58,650 nt of DNA, from NCBI GenBank assembly GCA_944412495.1, contig CALYBL010000034.1, positions 1 to 58,650 on the forward strand. Direction: 5' to 3'. The stretch comes from an uncultured Clostridia bacterium. Lineage in GTDB: Bacteria; Bacillota; Clostridia; Oscillospirales; Acutalibacteraceae. The translations under genes and the position numbers were made by a program. The notes beneath the pieces are model-generated. The model searched no databases, was not told the origin of the DNA, and saw nothing but the letters and a program-made list of their open reading frames with translations. Shown here piece by piece: positions 8,883 to 18,514 of the stretch (positions are counted from its first letter, which is position 1; each line of letters starts with the position of its first letter).

Positions 8883-9583
8883 TGGGTGCAGTATATAAAA
8901 AGGAAATGCGTTCCTATTTTACATCTCCGCTTGCTTATTCAGTGCTTGGCATATTCTACTTTTTCTGCGGAATGTTTTTTACGCTTATATTCAGCTATGG
9001 CTACACCACACCGACGCTGATGTTCAACCAGATGTTTATAATCGTGCTGTTTATAATCCCAATACTTACGATGAGACTGCTGAGCGAGGATAAGCGTCAG
9101 AAGACTGACCAGCTTCTGCTCACGGCTCCCACACGGCTCTCGGGAGTTGTAATGGGTAAATTTTTTGCTGCGGTCACTGTATTTGCCATGGCAATGATAA
9201 TGTTTCTGATAACCCAGGCCGTGACCTCCTTCTTTGCGACGGTGGACTGGATCCTCTTTATAAGCAACGCGCTCGGCATGCTGCTGCTTGCAGGTGCGCT
9301 AATTGCGATAGGACTGTTCATATCATCGCTTACCGAAAGCCAGCTTGTGGCCGCCGTTGTGGGATTTGCCGTATCGCTGCTGCTGTATATGATGGACAGC
9401 CTCGCAGCGTCGCTCAACATAAATATCATTACAAAGCTCGTTTCATGGATATCATTTTATGAAAGATATTCCTCCTTTACACAGGGCACGCTCAGCTATG
9501 CCGACATCATATTCTTCGGCAGCGTCGCGGCGTTCTTCCTCTTCCTTACAGTGCGCGTGCTCGATAAGAAAAGGTGGGCATAG
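8882..9583 (+). CDS. ABC-2 type permease (GldF-like)
   Basis: This 233-residue integral membrane protein has about six transmembrane segments. It opens with the cytoplasmic KKEMRSYFTSPLAY sequence typical of GldF-like permeases, and contains the DKRQKTDQLLLTAP loop. It is the membrane partner of the preceding ATPase and is translationally coupled to it. The substrate is unknown. In Bacteroidetes the GldAFG complex serves gliding, but homologues in non-gliding Firmicutes are common, so gliding should not be inferred. Confidence 0.88.
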   Translation: MGAVYKKEMRSYFTSPLAYSVLGIFYFFCGMFFTLIFSYGYTTPTLMFNQMFIIVLFIIPILTMRLLSEDKRQKTDQLLLTAPTRLSGVVMGKFFAAVTVFAMAMIMFLITQAVTSFFATVDWILFISNALGMLLLAGALIAIGLFISSLTESQLVAAVVGFAVSLLLYMMDSLAASLNINIITKLVSWISFYERYSSFTQGTLSYADIIFFGSVAAFFLFLTVRVLDKKRWA

Positions 9584-9661
9584 CTTTTCTGGCTGCATGC
9601 TGTCAGGCTCACGGCAGGCGTGCTTTATGTCTAATATGTGGGCCGGAAAGGTTATCGAGAT

Positions 9662-11257
9662 ATGAGAAAGAAAAATGATATTAATGATATGTACGAAGCC
9701 GAAAAGGCTGAGTACGAAGCCCAAAAAGCGCCGCGCGTGCGAAGCAAAGCCCTAAAGCAGGGCAGCTTTGTAATAATAATGACAGCTGTGGTGCTCGCCG
9801 TTATAGTACTTATAAATGTAATTGCCACTACGCTTTACAACAAATATCCCTTAAGCTTTGACTTAACAGCGGACCAGCATTTTACCATAACGGCGGAAAA
9901 TGAGGAATATATAAGAAATATTGTGCGTCCGGTCACAATATACGCGCTCTCTTCGGAAACAGATTATGTCACGAATCTGGAAAGCATGCTTTCATATCAG
10001 GGCTATTACGGCTCGGTCGACTCGTACGCACTTCAGACCTATGAATTCCTGCTGACATACGCCAAGCTCAACAGCAATATTGAGGTTGTTTTCATTGACC
10101 CCGACCAGCCGGAAATGCAGGATATATCCCAGATGTATTCCGACATAGCACAGAGTATGAATTACTGCGACCTTATTGTGACATCGGAGTTTGAAATAAA
10201 CGGCCAGACAATATCCCGTCATAAGCTTATATCTACCGCGGATTTCTTTGAAACTTCGACTGACTATTACGGCTATTACACAACCATAAGCGGTTCAAAT
10301 CTCGAATCGGTGCTCACCTCCGCACTTTATACAGTGACCTCTGAGCGCACCTACTATGTCGGCAACATAGCCTCGCACAACACGACGAACATAAGCAACT
10401 ATGCTACAACGCTTGAAAGCAATAACTACGTAGTTGAAGAGATCGACAGCCTCGTCACCTCGGACATTGACTCAAAGTATGACATCATAGTGCTAAGTGC
10501 GCCGACCGAGGATTTAAGCGAGGACGAGATAAACAAGATTGCCGCTTTCCTTGAAAACGGCGGAAGCTATGGAAAATCTCTCATTTATATAGCAAGCTCT
10601 AACCAGGGCGAGCTGCCTAATCTGGAGGAATTTTTATACGAATGGGGCTATACCTTTAAAACCGGCACGCTATACGAAACAAGCAGCGGATATCACTTGT
10701 CCGGCAGGAACACCGAGGTGCTCTCCATAGCCGAGTCCAACGATATACTTGAGGTGCCGTCGAGCTATTACTACTATGCTTCGGATTATAACAAGCCCAT
10801 ACTTATAGAAAGCCCGAACGACGGCTCATATTCCGTACAGTCGCTTGTGGGCTTTAACGATACCACTGTGATATATCCTGCAAATGCGCCCTCCGACTGG
10901 ACCTCCGACAACGCTGAGACGGGTGATTTTGTCAGGGTCGGCATGAGCACGCATACTGTTTACGACGGCATAGACCCAATGACATCAAACGTCATTGCCA
11001 TATCAAGCGCCGACTTTATAAATAATGCAACCGTGTCATCCTCTTATGTGTATAATCTTAATCTTATGCTGAGCCTGTCCAACCACCTTGTCGGTGCAAA
11101 TGATGAAATTACATTTACCAACAAGGTGATTGAAAGCGAAACCTTCAGCCCTACAGAAGCAAATGTTAATGTTGTAAGATGGATATTCGCTATCATTGTA
11201 CCGATAGCGGTTATAGTAACCGGAATAGTAATCTTTGTCAGGAGGAAAAATCTATGA
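9662..11257 (+). CDS. GldG-family ABC transporter auxiliary protein
   Basis: This 531-residue protein has a cytoplasmic N-terminus of about 35 residues and a transmembrane helix (about 36-60). It then shows the FDLTADQHFTIT motif that marks GldG proteins, a large external domain, and a C-terminal transmembrane helix (about 505-528) ending in RRKNL. It probably binds the ABC-2 permease on the outer face. The ATG at 9662 is chosen because it has a GGAAAGG ribosome binding site; an in-frame ATG at 9638 lacks one. The stop overlaps the next start by four bases. Confidence 0.85.
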   Translation: MRKKNDINDMYEAEKAEYEAQKAPRVRSKALKQGSFVIIMTAVVLAVIVLINVIATTLYNKYPLSFDLTADQHFTITAENEEYIRNIVRPVTIYALSSETDYVTNLESMLSYQGYYGSVDSYALQTYEFLLTYAKLNSNIEVVFIDPDQPEMQDISQMYSDIAQSMNYCDLIVTSEFEINGQTISRHKLISTADFFETSTDYYGYYTTISGSNLESVLTSALYTVTSERTYYVGNIASHNTTNISNYATTLESNNYVVEEIDSLVTSDIDSKYDIIVLSAPTEDLSEDEINKIAAFLENGGSYGKSLIYIASSNQGELPNLEEFLYEWGYTFKTGTLYETSSGYHLSGRNTEVLSIAESNDILEVPSSYYYYASDYNKPILIESPNDGSYSVQSLVGFNDTTVIYPANAPSDWTSDNAETGDFVRVGMSTHTVYDGIDPMTSNVIAISSADFINNATVSSSYVYNLNLMLSLSNHLVGANDEITFTNKVIESETFSPTEANVNVVRWIFAIIVPIAVIVTGIVIFVRRKNL

Positions 11258-13080
11258 GTCCGGACGACGCGAAAAAAAATACTGCACTGCCGGCGGACGG
11301 CAGTGCGAAGGATGAAAAATCCGGCCATAATGCTCTGTCCGGAACATCAGAGGACACATTGCGCAAAGCAGCCGGCTCTCCTCTGACGGACAACGCGGAA
11401 AGCACCTCCGAAAAGTCAGATTATACCGACGAAGGCTCCGAAAATGAAAAGCTTTCGGACACCGGATTTATTGATGAAAATTCAAGCATATTCACCGCCC
11501 CGACGGTAAGGCCCGCAAAAAAAGCAAGAGGAAAGAGCACAAGGCTTAGGAATCTTATAATAATTGTTGCCGTAATGCTTATTCTTGCAGCGGCGGCAGT
11601 CGGAGTAGTGCTTGTTTTTGGAGAACAGGGAGAATCAGGAAACACCTCCTCAGCGTCCAGCAGCAGCAATATAAGCGTAAAATCCGTATCGGTTTCGGAT
11701 ATAAGCAGTGTAGAAGTTCACAATCAATACGGAAGCTATGTAATATCCGCCGATACAAGCGAAAGCGAAGAATCCGAAAGTGATGCCTCATCTTCTTCTG
11801 AGTCCGGCAGCACCTCCTCCGGTGATGAAGAGCTCAGCTGGATTTTAGAGGGAATTGATGAAAGGATACCCCTGGATGATGAGGTTATCGCCGGAATCCC
11901 GGAGGCGGCCGCAGCCGTAACGGCCCAGCGCCGGCTGTCGGATTCTGCGGACGCTCTTGCTGATTACGGCCTTGACAACCCGGAAATAACCGTTAAGGTC
12001 ACACTTAAAGACGGCGAGGAATATACCATAAGCATCGGAAGCGAAACCTCAATAGCCTCCGGCCGGTACATTCACGTCTCCGGAGATGATGCCGTCTATC
12101 TGTCACAGAGCGGTTATGAGGAGACCTTTGACACCTCTGCCGCATATTTTGCCGAGCTTGTTATTGTAAGCGCACTGGAGGAAAGCAGCACATATTCAAG
12201 ATACTTCTCAAGCGGAGAGCTTATCGGATTTGACAGCATACGCCTTTCCGGCTCAATATATCCGCAGGAGGTTGTGCTGGAATTTGACCCTGACAATTCC
12301 CTGCTGGCCTATCTGGTAACCGCTCCGATACAGGACTATGCAAGCGAAACTGTTGCCGTAGAGGTGCTGTCGCCGCTTTCCGGCTCGCTTTATGCAGCGG
12401 AAACCTATGTGCTCAGCCCTGACGCCGCAACGCTCAGTGAATACGGCTTTGATGCCCCGACAAGCGTTATTGAGTACACCATAAAGGATGTACACCTTAC
12501 CGTTACTGTCGGAAAGTCTGACGGTGAGGGCTATTACGCCGTGATGATAGACGATATTCCGGCTATATATAAGGTGTCGGAGTCGAATCTGTCTTTTGCT
12601 ATGTACTCTACCGATGAGCTGTATTACACAAGCATATTGGCAGAGGCTATAGGCGACATACAGTCGCTGACCTTTAAAACGCCTGATAACGAATACCGCT
12701 TTGAGCTGGAGCACACCTCCACCACAACCACTGATGAGAATGGCGAAACCAAAACGACTACAAGCGTTATTGTAAGGTATAACGGCGAAGAAATATCCTC
12801 TGTCGATTTCCGCACCTTCTATCAGCATCTTCTGCTCATGAAGTCGGTGGAAGCCCTGCCGTCCGACATACCAGACGCCGAGCCTGAGTATGTTATAACG
12901 CTTACGCACGTGGATTCGAGTATCCCTGATACGGTTATCAGCTTTGTCAGATACTCCTCACGGCGGTATATTGCCGAAAAGCAGGGCGGAAGACAGCTGT
13001 GCATAACCTCTGATACCGTGAATGCATATGTGACATATCTGAACAATCTTCTAAACGGCGAGGAAGTTCCCGAGCCATAA
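11254..13080 (+). CDS. DUF4340 domain-containing membrane protein
   Basis: This 608-residue protein has a disordered, Ser/Asp/Glu-rich cytoplasmic N-terminus (1-97), one transmembrane helix (about 100-122), a Ser-rich linker, then repeated DUF4340 units outside the membrane. Signs of these units are LADYGLDNPEITVKV, YTISIGSETS, LSEYGFDAPTSVIEY and LTVTVGKSDGEGYY, each a pattern of a short hydrophobic strand plus G-x-E/D. DUF4340 genes often follow gldG, as here. AGGAGG at 11241-11246 sets the start at 11254; the longer frame upstream lies within gldG. The role of the complex is unknown. Confidence 0.85.
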   Translation: MSPDDAKKNTALPADGSAKDEKSGHNALSGTSEDTLRKAAGSPLTDNAESTSEKSDYTDEGSENEKLSDTGFIDENSSIFTAPTVRPAKKARGKSTRLRNLIIIVAVMLILAAAAVGVVLVFGEQGESGNTSSASSSSNISVKSVSVSDISSVEVHNQYGSYVISADTSESEESESDASSSSESGSTSSGDEELSWILEGIDERIPLDDEVIAGIPEAAAAVTAQRRLSDSADALADYGLDNPEITVKVTLKDGEEYTISIGSETSIASGRYIHVSGDDAVYLSQSGYEETFDTSAAYFAELVIVSALEESSTYSRYFSSGELIGFDSIRLSGSIYPQEVVLEFDPDNSLLAYLVTAPIQDYASETVAVEVLSPLSGSLYAAETYVLSPDAATLSEYGFDAPTSVIEYTIKDVHLTVTVGKSDGEGYYAVMIDDIPAIYKVSESNLSFAMYSTDELYYTSILAEAIGDIQSLTFKTPDNEYRFELEHTSTTTTDENGETKTTTSVIVRYNGEEISSVDFRTFYQHLLLMKSVEALPSDIPDAEPEYVITLTHVDSSIPDTVISFVRYSSRRYIAEKQGGRQLCITSDTVNAYVTYLNNLLNGEEVPEP

Positions 13081-13094
13081 CTCATAATATCACG

Positions 13095-13128
13095 GTAAAA
13101 TGCCCGAGCTTAGCTTGGGGCATTTTAA
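13095..13128 (+). terminator. Terminator of the ABC/GldG/DUF4340 operon
   Basis: An AAAATGCCCGAGCT/AGCTTGGGGCATTTT-type stem sits 15 bases after the DUF4340 stop codon, with flanking A and T tracts. Confidence 0.75.
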
Positions 13129-13182
13129 CTTAATAAAACAGATATATTTTGCTATATAAAGGCCATATAGATGTTCTTTGGG

Positions 13183-13225
13183 GCAAAACGAAGCCGGGCA
13201 GCAAAAGCTGTCCGGCTTCGTTTTG
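13183..13225. terminator. Strong bidirectional terminator
   Basis: A long CAAAACGAAGCCGG/CCGGCTTCGTTTTG stem lies between the convergent DUF4340 and SDR genes, with T-tracts on both strands. It ends the SDR transcript on the minus strand. Confidence 0.85.
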
Positions 13226-13246
13226 CTCTTTTAAAAGCAGCCGCTG

Positions 13247-13987
13247 TTAGGGCATGTATATACCGCCGTTCGGCGATACATACTGACCCGTCATATACTT
13301 GTCGCGAATGAGGAATTCCATTGCCAGCGCAATATCGTCAACATCGCCTATGTCTCCCATTGGGATGCTCATTTTGAGCGCCTGCACCTCGTCCTGATTA
13401 ACACCGCGCAGCATGTCGGTCCAAATCATGCCGGGGCATATGCAGTTAAAGCGTATGTGCTGCTTCCCGAACTCCATTGCAAGAGCGCGGGTCATGCCTA
13501 TGAGTCCCGCCTTCGACGCGCAGTAGTCAGCCTGATTTGCAACGCCCATAAGGCCTCCTATCGAAGATGTGTTTATAACGCAGCCGCTGCCTGCCTTTAC
13601 CATATACGGCACGACAAAGTGGCACATATGGAAAGCGCTTATGAGATTAGTCTCCAGCACCGCCATATATTTTTCACGCGGAAGGTCGCAGAAAGCGGCG
13701 TTGTTGGTTATTCCGGCGTTGTTTACAAGCACGTCTATCTTCTCGCCGAATTTCTCCACCGCAGCCTTTACAAGCTTCTCACAGTCCTCGTACTTAGAAA
13801 CATCAGCCTGTACCGCATAGCCGTCCACGCCGTACTTTTCCTTAAGTGTTTCGATAAGCTTTTCAGTAAGCGCCTTTGAGCTGTCTGAGCGGTAGTTTAT
13901 CACTACGTTGTAGCCCATCTCGCCAAGCTTCATAGTCATTGCCTCGCCGATTCCCCTTGAACCGCCGGTTATTATTGCTGTCTGCAT
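13247..13987 (-). CDS. SDR-family oxidoreductase (FabG-like)
   Basis: This 246-residue short-chain dehydrogenase/reductase has a Rossmann fold. It shows TGGSRGIG (cofactor), NNAG, the catalytic Ser in NTSSIGG, the Tyr-Lys pair in YCASK and a PGM motif. It would reduce a keto group with NAD(P)H. The sequence is close to 3-oxoacyl-ACP reductase, but no other fatty-acid gene is nearby, so the substrate is open. AAAGGAG lies eight bases before the ATG at 13987, preferred over the in-frame GTG at 13996. Confidence 0.85.
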   Translation of the reverse strand: MQTAIITGGSRGIGEAMTMKLGEMGYNVVINYRSDSSKALTEKLIETLKEKYGVDGYAVQADVSKYEDCEKLVKAAVEKFGEKIDVLVNNAGITNNAAFCDLPREKYMAVLETNLISAFHMCHFVVPYMVKAGSGCVINTSSIGGLMGVANQADYCASKAGLIGMTRALAMEFGKQHIRFNCICPGMIWTDMLRGVNQDEVQALKMSIPMGDIGDVDDIALAMEFLIRDKYMTGQYVSPNGGIYMP

Positions 13988-14023
13988 GTTTGACACTCCT
14001 TTGTTATTATTTTGTCAATTTTA

Positions 14024-14051
14024 ATTATATCACATTAGTATAGATTGTAAA
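14024..14051 (-). promoter_or_regulatory. Promoter of the SDR gene
   Basis: On the minus strand TTTACA (14046-14051) and TATAAT (14024-14029) are 16 bases apart, 37 bases upstream of the SDR start codon. Confidence 0.6.
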
Positions 14052-14156
14052 TGCGCTTTTTAACTAAATATAAGAAAATTTTTTGCCAATAAAGCACTAT
14101 AAATATTATGGCAGCAGCTAATCTATATATGCGCCGAATGAATAATACCGGCATGC

Positions 14157-14191
14157 AAAAACACCGCGCTTAAAAAAGCGCGGTGTTTTTT
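14157..14191. terminator. Terminator after the citrate synthase operon
   Basis: An AAAACACCGCGCTT/AAGCGCGGTGTTTTTT stem starts just past the stop of the 14200-15177 gene on the minus strand. T-tracts are present on both strands. Confidence 0.85.
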
Positions 14192-14199
14192 AGTCAAAA

Positions 14200-15177
14200 C
14201 TATTTATCGTTGTCACGGCTGTTGGATTTGATAATGTCGTTATATATCTCATCGACTTTGCTCGTTGTTTCGTTATTATCAGGCAGAACGCTTCCGATAT
14301 TCACATCATTTTCCTCCTGCCTTTGCTCGTCGCGATATCTTCTTTTTATCCTCGATATGTCCTCTGCTCCGCCTGCAAACGCAGAATGCAAAAAGACAAT
14401 TATATATACCGCAGAGGCGATAAGCAGAGGGCTCGGCAGCTCTGTCTGATGCAGCAGGCCGCTGTTGCCGGTAAAGATGAGTAAATAATACGGGAGCGTG
14501 CATACAAGGCAGTACACTGCGGCGCACAGGCCGAAGCCGTACGCCCATCTCACAGCCCGCGGATACTCCGCGTCCGCTATCATCCTGCCGTGGAAGAACC
14601 AAAATGCGAGCAGGAAGCACAGCATCGCGGTATTGTTGATATTATCTGATATATTTGCAATTCCCGAATGCTCGGTAAAGGTTATGGCGAGTCTCAGCGC
14701 CGTCATAATAATAACGGCTGCCGGCGCAAGGCCGGACGGCTGGGCACCCCGCCACTGAGCATACGCATAATATAGAAAAAACAGCAGCGACAGCACCCCG
14801 AACGCAATATAAAGCAGATATAAATAGAAAAGCAGTCCAGTAGATGCACCAAGTATAACCGCCGAATAAAATTCTCCTGACAGCATTGTCATGAATATGT
14901 CTACTACAACAGCCACCGCCATTACGAGGCTCATAATAAACATCGGGCGCGACTTAACCGGAGCAGCGACGGGATATATCCTGCGGCTTCTGCCGAAAAC
15001 CAGCATAACAAGCATAGCCGCAAGTGTTATTCCCAGCACGGCATAACCTGCCGCCTCATATCCGTCCTTATAAAATCCGCTGTCGGCACTTATGAGCGCA
15101 GCCTGCTCCACAGTGCGCAGGACAACCAGTACCGCCGCCGGTACAAAAAACCAAATAAGCAACTGCTTTGACTTCAT
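14200..15177 (-). CDS. Polytopic membrane protein of unknown function
   Basis: This 325-residue protein has about eight hydrophobic segments spread over the first 275 residues. A charged C-terminal tail of about 50 residues (RIKRRYRDEQRQEE, then Asn/Asp/Glu-rich) is probably cytoplasmic. No conserved domain was recognised. It starts ten bases after the citrate synthase stop, so the two are almost certainly co-transcribed. The pairing does not reveal a role; transport of a metabolite is possible but unsupported. Confidence 0.7.
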   Translation of the reverse strand: MKSKQLLIWFFVPAAVLVVLRTVEQAALISADSGFYKDGYEAAGYAVLGITLAAMLVMLVFGRSRRIYPVAAPVKSRPMFIMSLVMAVAVVVDIFMTMLSGEFYSAVILGASTGLLFYLYLLYIAFGVLSLLFFLYYAYAQWRGAQPSGLAPAAVIIMTALRLAITFTEHSGIANISDNINNTAMLCFLLAFWFFHGRMIADAEYPRAVRWAYGFGLCAAVYCLVCTLPYYLLIFTGNSGLLHQTELPSPLLIASAVYIIVFLHSAFAGGAEDISRIKRRYRDEQRQEENDVNIGSVLPDNNETTSKVDEIYNDIIKSNSRDNDK

Positions 15178-15187
15178 AAATACCGCC

Positions 15188-16543
15188 TTATCTCTCGGAA
15201 AGAGGAGTATACTCCCTCTTTTTCATTATTGCCTTATACGCAGGACGTATAATTCTGCCGCAGGTGGCAATCTCTTCAATCCTGTGCGCGCACCAGCCCG
15301 CAGTGCGTGCAACGGCGAAGATGGGGGTATAAAGCTCAGGCGGTATGTTAAGTGATTTATATACAAGCCCTGAATACAAATCCACGTTCGCGCATATATT
15401 TTTAGTATCACCCTTAAATTCCGCGAATACCTCGGGAGTAAGCTCCTCCACCGCCTCCAGCAGCTCGAAATCGTCACCGTAGCCCTTTTCGTGTGCGAGG
15501 TTGCGGGCATTTTCCTTGAGTATTATGGCACGCGGGTCGCTGAGTGTATACACAGCGTGTCCCATGCCGTAAATAAGTCCGGAACCGTCGCCCGCTTCCT
15601 TTTTCATTATCTTTACAAGATAATCCTTTATCTCGCCCTTATCCCTGTGATTTTTCACGCCGGCCTTGATATCCTCGAGCATGGCCATAACCTTTTTATT
15701 TGCGCCGCCGTGACGCGGACCCTTAAGCGAGCCTATCGCCGCGCCTATTGCAGAATATGTGTCGGTGCCAGAGGAGGTCACAACCCTTGTGGTAAATGTA
15801 GAATTATTGCCGCCGCCGTGCTCTGCGTGGAGGATAAGGCACAAGTCAAGCAGCTTTGCCTCCTCCTCAGTAAATTCCCTGTTTGGGCGCAGTGATGAGA
15901 GTATAAACTCCGCCGTGTGATGCGACGTATTATTCGGATGTATGAACATACTCTCATGGTCAAAGTGGCGGCGCTTCACCTGATATGCCCACACCATCAT
16001 CGACGGCATGAGCGCTATGAGATTTATCGACTGCATCAGCACATTCATAAGCGAGGTGTCGTCGGGATTGTCGTCGTAGGCATAGAGCCCCAAAACACAT
16101 CTCTGCAGCTTGTTCATTATGTCCTTTGACGGAGTTTTTATTATTATGTCCTCAGCAAAGTACTCCGGCAGCTCACGGCACAGGGCCAATATGCTCTGAA
16201 AATGCTCAAGCTGCTCCGCAGTCGGAAGCTCTCCGAACAAAAAGAGCCACACCGTCTCCTCAAAGCCGAAGCGGCCCTCCGCCGCCGCGCCTGCAACTAT
16301 ATCGCGTACATCTATGCCTCTGTAAATAAGCTGGCCGTCTGTAGGCTCCTTTTCACCTTCGCTTATAACATATCCGTGCACACTGCATATTTTTGTAAGC
16401 CCCGCCATTACGCCGGAGCCGTCGGGATTCCGCAGTCCGGTCTTTACATGATATTTTTCGTTAAAAGTGGGGTCTATGCGGTTATTTTTCTTCACCTGTT
16501 CGCATAAACTGGACAAGACGTCCTGTGAAATTCTGTCATTCAC
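15188..16543 (-). CDS. gltA: Citrate synthase
   Basis: This 451-residue citrate/2-methylcitrate synthase family enzyme condenses oxaloacetate with an acyl-CoA. Family signatures are LIYRGIDVRDI, the His motifs LHAEHGGGNNST and LKGPRHGGANKKV, and GMGHAVYTLSDPR. Its length is typical of the Firmicutes type with a longer N-terminus. No other TCA-cycle genes are nearby, so it may feed glutamate synthesis. GGAGG lies eight bases before the GTG at 16543, while the GTG at 16552 overlaps that site, so the shorter form is chosen. The 2-methylcitrate specificity cannot be excluded. Confidence 0.9.
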   Translation of the reverse strand: MNDRISQDVLSSLCEQVKKNNRIDPTFNEKYHVKTGLRNPDGSGVMAGLTKICSVHGYVISEGEKEPTDGQLIYRGIDVRDIVAGAAAEGRFGFEETVWLFLFGELPTAEQLEHFQSILALCRELPEYFAEDIIIKTPSKDIMNKLQRCVLGLYAYDDNPDDTSLMNVLMQSINLIALMPSMMVWAYQVKRRHFDHESMFIHPNNTSHHTAEFILSSLRPNREFTEEEAKLLDLCLILHAEHGGGNNSTFTTRVVTSSGTDTYSAIGAAIGSLKGPRHGGANKKVMAMLEDIKAGVKNHRDKGEIKDYLVKIMKKEAGDGSGLIYGMGHAVYTLSDPRAIILKENARNLAHEKGYGDDFELLEAVEELTPEVFAEFKGDTKNICANVDLYSGLVYKSLNIPPELYTPIFAVARTAGWCAHRIEEIATCGRIIRPAYKAIMKKREYTPLSER

Positions 16544-16660
16544 GCTTTTCACCTCCGAAATTTTTCCAGCAAACAGTTTTACCTGTGTATTATATAATTT
16601 TATCCCAACTGATATTATAAGTCAACAAATATATTGTTAAAGGCTTAAGGAGAAAATATT

Positions 16661-17668
16661 ATGAAGCACTTTTATCTGCTCGTACTGTCGGTCTTCCTCG
16701 CGCTTATGATTGCCGTGCCGTCGATATCGCTCATTCCGAGAGGCGGCAGTGACAGCGGCGGAATATCGATAAACGAGCCGGAATTCGGCGACAGCTTTAA
16801 CGTATACATGCACGACAGCGGCGAGGTGCAAACGCTGTCCGCGGAGGACTACCTGTTCGGCGTAATTGCCGGGGAGATTTCCTTTGATTACGGAGACGAG
16901 GCAATAAAGGCGCAGATAATCGCGTCGTATACCTTTGCCATGCGCCGCAAAGAGCAGCGTGCCGCCGAGCCAAATGCCTCCATCTTAAACGCCGACATAA
17001 CAGACGACTATACAATAGACCAGAATTACCTTGACGAAACGGCGGCGCGCGAAAAGCTGGGCGATTCCTATGACTCCTGCCGCTCGCGATTTTCAGATCT
17101 GATGAAGGAGGTAGAGGGGATGTGCATGCGCTATGACGGCGAGCTTATCTTAGCGGTATATCACGCGATATCCGGCGGCCGTACGGAATCGTGTGCAAAC
17201 GTCTGGGGCTCCGAACTGCCGTACCTGCAGCCGGTAGAAAGCGTCGGTGACCTGCTCGACCCGAATTATATGACCACAGTTACATACACCGCTCAGGAGT
17301 TTTTGCAGCGCCTTTACGAGATGGACGCCGCTGTCAGCGGCACCGAAATTCAGGCTGTGCCGGATGCCTCAACCGTTGACTGCGCCGCAATGGTAACACA
17401 GCCCGTCTGCTCAGACTCCGGCACCGTTTTGCAGTATACGCTGAATTCAAAAACTTATACGGGTCAGCAGATGCGGGACTATTTTTCCCTGCGCTCTGCC
17501 AACTTCGACCTCGCATACGCCGACGGGAACTTCACCTTTACGGTGCGCGGCTACGGTCACTGCGTCGGCATGAGTCAGACGGGCGCAAAATATATGGCCG
17601 AGCAGGGCAGCAGCTATGAGGAGATACTTAACTGGTATTATACCGATATCACAATAGAGCAGTATTAA
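16661..17668 (+). CDS. spoIID: Stage II sporulation protein D (SpoIID/LytB family)
   Basis: This 335-residue protein has an N-terminal membrane anchor (about residues 4-24) followed by a SpoIID domain. It shows SAEDYLFGVIAGEI, ISGGRTESCANVWG, LPYLQPVES, and the terminal GYGHCVGMSQTGAKYMAEQG and ILNWYYTDI. SpoIID is a lytic transglycosylase that, with SpoIIM and SpoIIP, degrades septal peptidoglycan during engulfment. The partners are not in this window. AAGGAG is well placed before the ATG. It supports a spore-forming or recently spore-forming lineage. Confidence 0.9.
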   Translation: MKHFYLLVLSVFLALMIAVPSISLIPRGGSDSGGISINEPEFGDSFNVYMHDSGEVQTLSAEDYLFGVIAGEISFDYGDEAIKAQIIASYTFAMRRKEQRAAEPNASILNADITDDYTIDQNYLDETAAREKLGDSYDSCRSRFSDLMKEVEGMCMRYDGELILAVYHAISGGRTESCANVWGSELPYLQPVESVGDLLDPNYMTTVTYTAQEFLQRLYEMDAAVSGTEIQAVPDASTVDCAAMVTQPVCSDSGTVLQYTLNSKTYTGQQMRDYFSLRSANFDLAYADGNFTFTVRGYGHCVGMSQTGAKYMAEQGSSYEEILNWYYTDITIEQY

Positions 17669-18514
17669 AATGTTCCCGCCGCCTTCCGGAGTGCGGCGGC
17701 TCCGGCAGACTCAGGCAAGCAACCGCCGCGGTCGATATATAAGCCTCGCCTTTTCCACAGGCAGCGCCGCATTTAAAGAAAACGCACGACATACATCGGA
17801 TTTCACGGCAAAGCAGGGTGATAAGCCCTGTCTATGCCAGGAGGACTGACGGCTTGCCAAAATGCCGCTGAATGGCTTGCAAATGTCCTGAAAGGCCTTA
17901 AAACGGCTTAGCGGCCGATCAAGTTCAACGGCATGTCAATACAAGCATCACACGCTCCTGTTACCCGCAAACTGGTTACATCAGATACCGGCAGCCTGTG
18001 CGATACATTGTTGCTTACTATTTTGTACGCTTTTGCTTTGCAAAGCAGTGCTTTCCCGAGTATAGCCTTCTGTTTAAGGTTTCTCGGCCGCCCCGGCAGG
18101 ACGGTGGCTTTTCCTCTTAAGCAGAGAATAAAAGCAATGCGCGTACCTCTCTAAGAGCAGATGGGTCCTATGTCCGCCTGCTTGTCTCTGATTCCAGCGC
18201 AGGCAAAAATCAGTAAGGGCAGCCATATACTACTGTTTATATCTGTCTTATCGTGCCGTGCTAAGCTCCGCTCTGCACAAAAGCTTTTACTCTGCACAGA
18301 GAGCCGCCGCTCCTATCGGCCGGGTAAATTTGGTCAGCGATTTTGGGATTTTATCAATACAAAAAATTTTGCTCAAATTGCTTTAATATTAAAAAATATC
18401 AGTACAAAACAAAATAAACGGGCGTTTAAGGCACAAATACTGTGTCAAATGCAGCGGTGTCGGAATAATATGAATCAGGTAAATAATTATTTTGTAGTAT
18501 CTGGAGGTCTTTTT
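17669..18514. other. 846-base intergenic region without a recognised gene
   Basis: A GC-rich hairpin (CCGCCGC/GCGGCGG near 17677-17696, with no T-tract) follows spoIID. The rest has no ORF with a ribosome binding site or family match. The last 160 bases are AT-rich and probably hold the promoter of the ATPase gene. Confidence 0.5.

Noticed and set aside
9459-9724. Short ORFs on both strands in the permease/GldG junction
   Set aside because: They overlap well-supported genes in other frames, lack ribosome binding sites and show no family features.
7800-13080. Interpretation of the GldAFG-like operon as a gliding motility system
   Set aside because: The Gld names come from Bacteroidetes; homologues are widespread in non-gliding Firmicutes and no other gliding genes are present.
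18161-18514. A 118-codon N-terminal extension of the P-loop ATPase
   Set aside because: The family starts right at FFLGSITPKGF, and a good GGAGG precedes ATG 18515; the extension looks like untranslated intergenic sequence.
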